Below are positions 6,136-8,754 of a DNA stretch of 8,754 nt, in pieces (positions within the stretch are counted from its first letter, which is position 1; each line of letters starts with the position of its first letter). The notes under the pieces were generated by a model. That model saw nothing but the letters and a program-made list of their open reading frames with translations, was not told where the DNA came from and searched no databases. The stretch is taken from contig URMF01000083.1 in the NCBI GenBank assembly GCA_900548855.1, forward strand, positions 1-8,754. Reading direction: 5' to 3'. Origin of the DNA: an uncultured Eubacteriales bacterium (GTDB lineage: Bacteria; Bacillota; Clostridia; Lachnospirales; Lachnospiraceae). The translations under genes and the position numbers were made by a program.

Positions 6136-6363
6136 CTATTTGATATCCACAATTACCTTCTTATCACCCTTTGAAGCAGCTGCTTTCACAACTGTACGGA
6201 TAGATTTTGCAATTCTACCCTGCTTACCGATTACCTTGCCCATATCCTCCTGGGCAACCTTAAGCTCAACATAAATGGCGTCATCCTTTGAGGTCTCTGT
6301 CACCTCAACTTCCTCCGGGTGATCAACTAGGGATTTTGCTATTACTTCTACTAATTCTTTCAT
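6136..6363 (-). CDS. khpA: KH-domain RNA-binding protein KhpA (YlqC)
   Basis: A 75-residue single type II KH domain. The RNA-binding GxxG loop is GKQG (46-49) within MGKVIGKQGRIAKSIRTVV. In Firmicutes KhpA pairs with KhpB (Jag) and binds many RNAs; in streptococci it affects cell division and elongation. The length equals the family norm (about 75-80). The ATG at 6363 lies 10 nt after GGGAGG, within a 21-nt gap from rpsP. The stop is followed directly by the strong terminator structure, so khpA may be the last gene of most transcripts from the ylxM promoter. Confidence 0.95.
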   Translation of the reverse strand: MKELVEVIAKSLVDHPEEVEVTETSKDDAIYVELKVAQEDMGKVIGKQGRIAKSIRTVVKAAASKGDKKVIVDIK

Positions 6364-6384
6364 CTACGAATAACCTCCCAAGTC

Positions 6385-6630
6385 CTACTTCTCAATTCCC
6401 GCCTGCTTTAAAAGCTTGGCAACAGTATCTGTTGGCTGAGCACCGTTAGCCAGCCATTTTTTCGCTGCGTCTGCATCAATCTTAACTACACTTGGCTCCT
6501 GATTAGGGTCATAAGTACCGATTTCCTCAATAAATCTGCCATCTCTTGGAGAACGTGCATCTGCTACAACTACTCTATAGAAAGGATGTCTCTTATATCC
6601 CATTCTCTTTAATCTCATCTTTACTGCCAT
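6385..6630 (-). CDS. rpsP: 30S ribosomal protein S16
   Basis: S16 is an early-binding small-subunit protein that stabilises 16S rRNA. The 81-residue product shows the family pattern MAVKMRLKRMGYKRHPFYR, VVVADARSPRDGRFIEEIG, TYDPN and the C-terminal AKKWLANGAQPTDTVAKLL. I chose the ATG at 6630 because it matches the usual MAVKM start; it sits 10 nt after AGGAGG. The ATG two codons upstream (6636), 4 nt from the same site, is a real alternative and would add Met-Lys. The start at 6696 has no support. It follows ffh across a 118-nt gap and is 21 nt ahead of khpA. Confidence 0.97.
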   Translation of the reverse strand: MAVKMRLKRMGYKRHPFYRVVVADARSPRDGRFIEEIGTYDPNQEPSVVKIDADAAKKWLANGAQPTDTVAKLLKQAGIEK

Positions 6631-6719
6631 TTTCATTTCACCTCCTTTAATATTTGTACACAATGTACTGCTGTTACTTATATGTCCAAACCGCAAGGGT
6701 TTTTACATGCTATCAAACG

Positions 6720-6738
6720 AAAAAGCTACTATAGCTTT
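6720..6738 (-). terminator. Weak hairpin after ffh, possible attenuator
   Basis: AAAGCTA (minus, 6738-6732) pairs with TAGCTTT (6728-6722) in a 7-bp, AT-rich stem with a 3-nt loop. A run of T (6724-6720) overlaps the stem end. It starts about 10 nt after the ffh stop. The stem is too GC-poor for efficient termination, so partial readthrough into rpsP is likely. Confidence 0.3.
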
Positions 6739-6748
6739 AAGAGCGTAT

Positions 6749-8089
6749 TTAAAATCCAAATGGCATTCGGAACCTTTTGCCCCGTTTACCACCCATCATA
6801 CCTGACATCTGCTTCATCATTTTCTGCATCTGTTCAAACTGTTTAATCAGACGGTTTACCTCACTGATATCAACACCAGCACCAGCTGCAATTCTTTTCT
6901 TCCTGCTGGGATTGATAATTTTAGGATTAGCCCGTTCCTCCTTTGTCATTGACAAAATAATAGCCTTTGGCCGATTCATCTGCTTTTCATCAATCTCTAC
7001 ATTCTTAAGCTGACTGCCCATACCTGGAAGCATGGAAAGCATATCCTGCATTCCTCCCATTTTTTCCATCTGGGCTAAACTGTCTAAAAAGTCATTGAAA
7101 TCAAAGGATGCTTTTTTCAGCTTTTGCTCCATTTCTTTCGCTTTTTCTTCATCAATGGCATTCTGTGCCTTTTCAATCAGGGATTCTACATCTCCCATTC
7201 CAAGAATACGGCTTGCCATACGATCGGGATAAAACTGCTCCAAATCGGAAAGCTTTTCGCCCATACCCACATAAAAGATTGGCTTACCGGTTACCGCTTT
7301 TATGGAAAGCGCTGCACCACCTCTGGTATCACCATCTAATTTTGTAAGAATAACACCATCAATTCCAATCTGTTCATTAAAGTTCGTTGCCACATTAACT
7401 GCATCCTGACCGGTCATTGCATCCACTGTCAAAATAGTATAGGTCACCGCAACATTTTCTTTAATCTGCTTTAACTCTTCCATCATCGCCTCGTCTACAT
7501 GGAGACGTCCGGCGGTATCTAAAAATACAATCTGTATATTATTCTTTGCGGCGTGCTCAACAGCAGCCTTTGCAATGTCTACCGGTGCATTCTGCGCTCC
7601 CATGGTAAACACCGGAACCCCCTGCTTCTCACCATTAATCTCCAACTGCTTAATGGCAGCGGGACGATACACATCACAGGCTGTAAGAAGACAATTTTTT
7701 CCCTTCTCCTTATACTTGCCGGCAAGCTTGGCAACTGTTGTTGTTTTACCGGCACCCTGAAGACCACACATCATGATAACCGTCACTTCATTGGATGGAA
7801 GCAGCTTAATCTCTGTAGTCTCCGAGCCCATCAGCTTATCCATCTCTTCCTTGACAATTTTAATTACCATTTGTCCCGGATTAAGACCCTTTAAAACATC
7901 TTCACCAACAGCACGCTCACTGACAGCATTGATAAACTGTTTTACCACCTTGAAGTTAACATCCGCCTCTAACAGCGCACGTTTAACCTCTTTCATGGTC
8001 TCCTTCACGTCTGCTTCCGTTAAAGAGCCCTTGCTTCGCAGCTTCTTAAATGCATTCTGCAATTTGTCAGATAAGCTCTCAAATGCCAT
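6749..8089 (-). CDS. ffh: Signal recognition particle protein Ffh
   Basis: Ffh (SRP54) binds the SRP RNA and the signal peptides of nascent membrane and secreted proteins, then docks with FtsY in a GTP-dependent way. The 446-residue length is normal. The N domain (about 1-90) precedes the G domain with G1 GLQGAGKTT (109-117), DVYRPAA (139-145), G3 DTAGR (191-195) and G4 TKLDGD (249-254). The Met-rich M domain runs from about 297, with SMTKEERANPKIINPSRKKR and the VNRLIKQFEQMQKMMKQMSG tail. The C-terminus is basic (GGKRGKRFRMPFGF). The ATG at 8089 has AGGAGG six bases upstream. It lies 59 nt after ylxM, its usual partner gene, and is transcribed from the ylxM promoter. Confidence 0.98.
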   Translation of the reverse strand: MAFESLSDKLQNAFKKLRSKGSLTEADVKETMKEVKRALLEADVNFKVVKQFINAVSERAVGEDVLKGLNPGQMVIKIVKEEMDKLMGSETTEIKLLPSNEVTVIMMCGLQGAGKTTTVAKLAGKYKEKGKNCLLTACDVYRPAAIKQLEINGEKQGVPVFTMGAQNAPVDIAKAAVEHAAKNNIQIVFLDTAGRLHVDEAMMEELKQIKENVAVTYTILTVDAMTGQDAVNVATNFNEQIGIDGVILTKLDGDTRGGAALSIKAVTGKPIFYVGMGEKLSDLEQFYPDRMASRILGMGDVESLIEKAQNAIDEEKAKEMEQKLKKASFDFNDFLDSLAQMEKMGGMQDMLSMLPGMGSQLKNVEIDEKQMNRPKAIILSMTKEERANPKIINPSRKKRIAAGAGVDISEVNRLIKQFEQMQKMMKQMSGMMGGKRGKRFRMPFGF

Positions 8090-8148
8090 ATACTACCTCC
8101 TAGCAGCTATCAAACACCTGCTTCAACAATCCACTGATATCTCTATAC

Positions 8149-8505
8149 TTAGTAGCTCTCATAAATCGCTCTGGAAATTGCTTCAATCTCGTCAATCTTC
8201 TCCTGCAGCGCTTCCTTATCCGTCATCGCCCTAAGCTCTGTTGCCAAATCATGAATCCGGCTGACATGCTCCTTTGTATCCAGAAACTTTTCTACTAACA
8301 AAAGCTTGCTCTCATAATCCTCTAATATCCTATCACAGCGCTTTACCAAATCAAATACACCCTGCCGGCTGATTCCCTCTGCTCTTGCTACCTCCGAATA
8401 CGATAAATCATTCAGTATAATATCGGAATAGATGGATTTCTGGTGCTCCGTCAGAAGTTCACCATAAAAATCATACAACAAAGCCTGCCTTACCATCTTT
8501 TCCAT
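8149..8505 (-). CDS. ylxM: YlxM family helix-turn-helix protein
   Basis: A small helical protein of the UPF0122 family, nearly always encoded just before ffh and proposed to act with the signal recognition particle. The 118-residue product starts MEKMVRQALLYDFYGELL, a typical family N-terminus. It has a sigma-region-4-like helix-turn-helix at about 35-58 (LSYSEVARAEGISRQGVFDL) followed by a charged helical tail. I chose the ATG at 8505, 8 nt after GAGG. The ATG at 8511 and GTG at 8514 overlap or abut the ribosome binding site. It is the first gene after the promoter at 8553-8581. The gene that often precedes it, ftsY, is not seen in the remaining upstream sequence. Confidence 0.93.
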   Translation of the reverse strand: MEKMVRQALLYDFYGELLTEHQKSIYSDIILNDLSYSEVARAEGISRQGVFDLVKRCDRILEDYESKLLLVEKFLDTKEHVSRIHDLATELRAMTDKEALQEKIDEIEAISRAIYESY

Positions 8506-8518
8506 GTACATCACCTCG

Positions 8519-8540
8519 TGTAAAGTAATTTTTCTTTACA
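8519..8540 (-). promoter_or_regulatory. 5' UTR hairpin before ylxM ribosome binding site
   Basis: TGTAAAG (minus, 8540-8534) and CTTTACA (8525-8519) form a perfect 7-bp stem with an 8-nt loop in the predicted ylxM leader. The stem ends one base before the GAGG ribosome binding site (8517-8514), so it could shape ribosome access. The function is inferred. Confidence 0.35.
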
Positions 8541-8552
8541 TCAACCTTGAAC

Positions 8553-8581
8553 AGTATATACAATAAAAGATATCTTGTCAA
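8553..8581 (-). promoter_or_regulatory. Strong sigma-A promoter of ylxM-ffh operon
   Basis: TTGACA (minus, 8581-8576; perfect consensus) and TATACT (8558-8553; five of six) are spaced 17 nt. The predicted start is near 8546, giving a leader of about 40 nt. The -35 box lies within one arm of the inverted repeat at 8565-8608, so a protein binding that repeat would compete with RNA polymerase. Confidence 0.85.
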
Positions 8582-8608
8582 CCCTTTTTTCTTGACAAGA
8601 TATCTTTT
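8565..8608. repeat. 17-bp perfect inverted repeat over ylxM -35
   Basis: AAAAGATATCTTGTCAA (8565-8581) is the exact reverse complement of 8592-8608, with a 10-bp spacer containing TTTTTT. Each arm holds the 10-bp palindrome AAGATATCTT; the two centres are 30 bp apart, close to three helical turns. As DNA this resembles a two-site operator for a dimeric regulator. As RNA from an upstream transcript it could form a long, GC-poor hairpin. No matching regulator is encoded in the window. Confidence 0.8.
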
Positions 8609-8640
8609 GCGGCATTTTGGGTCGCAGCCCAGACCTGCAT
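8578..8640 (-). CDS. Possible 20-residue ORF before ylxM promoter
   Basis: A short frame MQVWAATQNAAKDILSRKKG starts at an ATG 7 nt after GAGGAGG and stops at a TGA that overlaps the ylxM -35 box. The ribosome binding site is as good as those of the real genes. The product resembles no family I know, and there is no visible promoter directly upstream. It may be a leader peptide, or a chance frame within a GC-rich intergenic element. Confidence 0.2.
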   Translation of the reverse strand: MQVWAATQNAAKDILSRKKG

Positions 8641-8754
8641 GCGCTGACCTCCTCGCAGAGGAGCCCATAATTATTACTATCGGAAGCTCTTAAAGTTTCC
8701 ATGCCTTTTGCTATTTTCTTTGTATATCATCAGACATATATAACAGGATGATTT
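8641..8754. other. Upstream flank, no recognisable gene
   Basis: A GC-rich patch includes the 6-bp hairpin CTCCTC (8649-8654) / GAGGAG (8658-8663) with a GCA loop. Beyond it the sequence is AT-rich. One minus-strand frame is open for 25 codons from the edge to a TAG at 8679-8677, but the peptide resembles no known C-terminus, and in particular not FtsY. I see no gene here. Confidence 0.4.

Noticed and set aside
6637..6748. Separate promoter for rpsP
   Set aside because: TATAAG near the rpsP start resembles a -10 box, but no acceptable -35 lies at 16-18 nt upstream and there is no extended -10 motif.
7773..8234. 153-codon plus-strand frame antisense to ffh and ylxM
   Set aside because: It spans the ends of two solid genes and their spacer in reverse, is Ser/Leu-rich as antisense frames often are, and has no ribosome binding site that I can see.
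8471..8668. 65-codon minus-strand frame upstream of ylxM
   Set aside because: It runs through the ylxM promoter, its leader and the start of ylxM in another frame, has no ribosome binding site of its own and a basic low-complexity product.

Overview
The window looks like a chromosomal segment of a low-GC Gram-positive bacterium of class Clostridia, most likely a Lachnospiraceae relative. This is inferred from the gene order, the protein sequences (for example the LLNDAV motif in RNase HII and the N-terminal extension of that enzyme), the strong GGAGG ribosome binding sites and the extended -10 promoters. All recognisable genes lie on the minus strand, so the operon reads from right to left. 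The plus strand carries only antisense shadow frames.

In transcription order the layout is ylxM - ffh - rpsP - khpA (ylqC) - rimM - trmD - unknown membrane protein - rplS - lepB - rbgA (ylqF) - second lepB - rnhB. This is the classical Firmicutes SRP/ribosome-maturation cluster with three departures. An unknown four-helix membrane protein sits between trmD and rplS, which are neighbours in Bacillus. Two signal peptidase I genes flank rbgA. No ylqD is present between khpA and rimM. The genes link protein export (YlxM, Ffh, two signal peptidases) with ribosome building (S16, L19, RimM, TrmD, RbgA, KhpA) and genome upkeep (RNase HII).

Regulation is unusually readable. A near-consensus promoter (TTGACA-17-TATACT) drives ylxM-ffh, and its -35 box lies inside a 17-bp perfect inverted repeat. 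A strong intrinsic terminator sits between khpA and rimM; its 3' arm can alternatively pair with the rimM ribosome binding site. rplS has its own extended -10 promoter, a leader of about 110 nt with a perfect 8-bp hairpin (a candidate L19 leader), and its own terminator. A further extended -10 promoter starts the lepB-rbgA-lepB unit, with rnhB probably following. The cluster is therefore probably at least three transcription units rather than one.

At the left edge (1-148), downstream of rnhB, is a hairpin-rich noncoding stretch. At the right edge (about 8609-8754) there is a GC-rich patch with a 20-codon candidate ORF and no recognisable ftsY tail. I found no CRISPR array, insertion sequence, rRNA or tRNA, and no convincing novel multi-gene system. 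The points most worth following are the unknown membrane gene, the ylxM-ffh inverted repeat and the khpA-rimM attenuator-like element.
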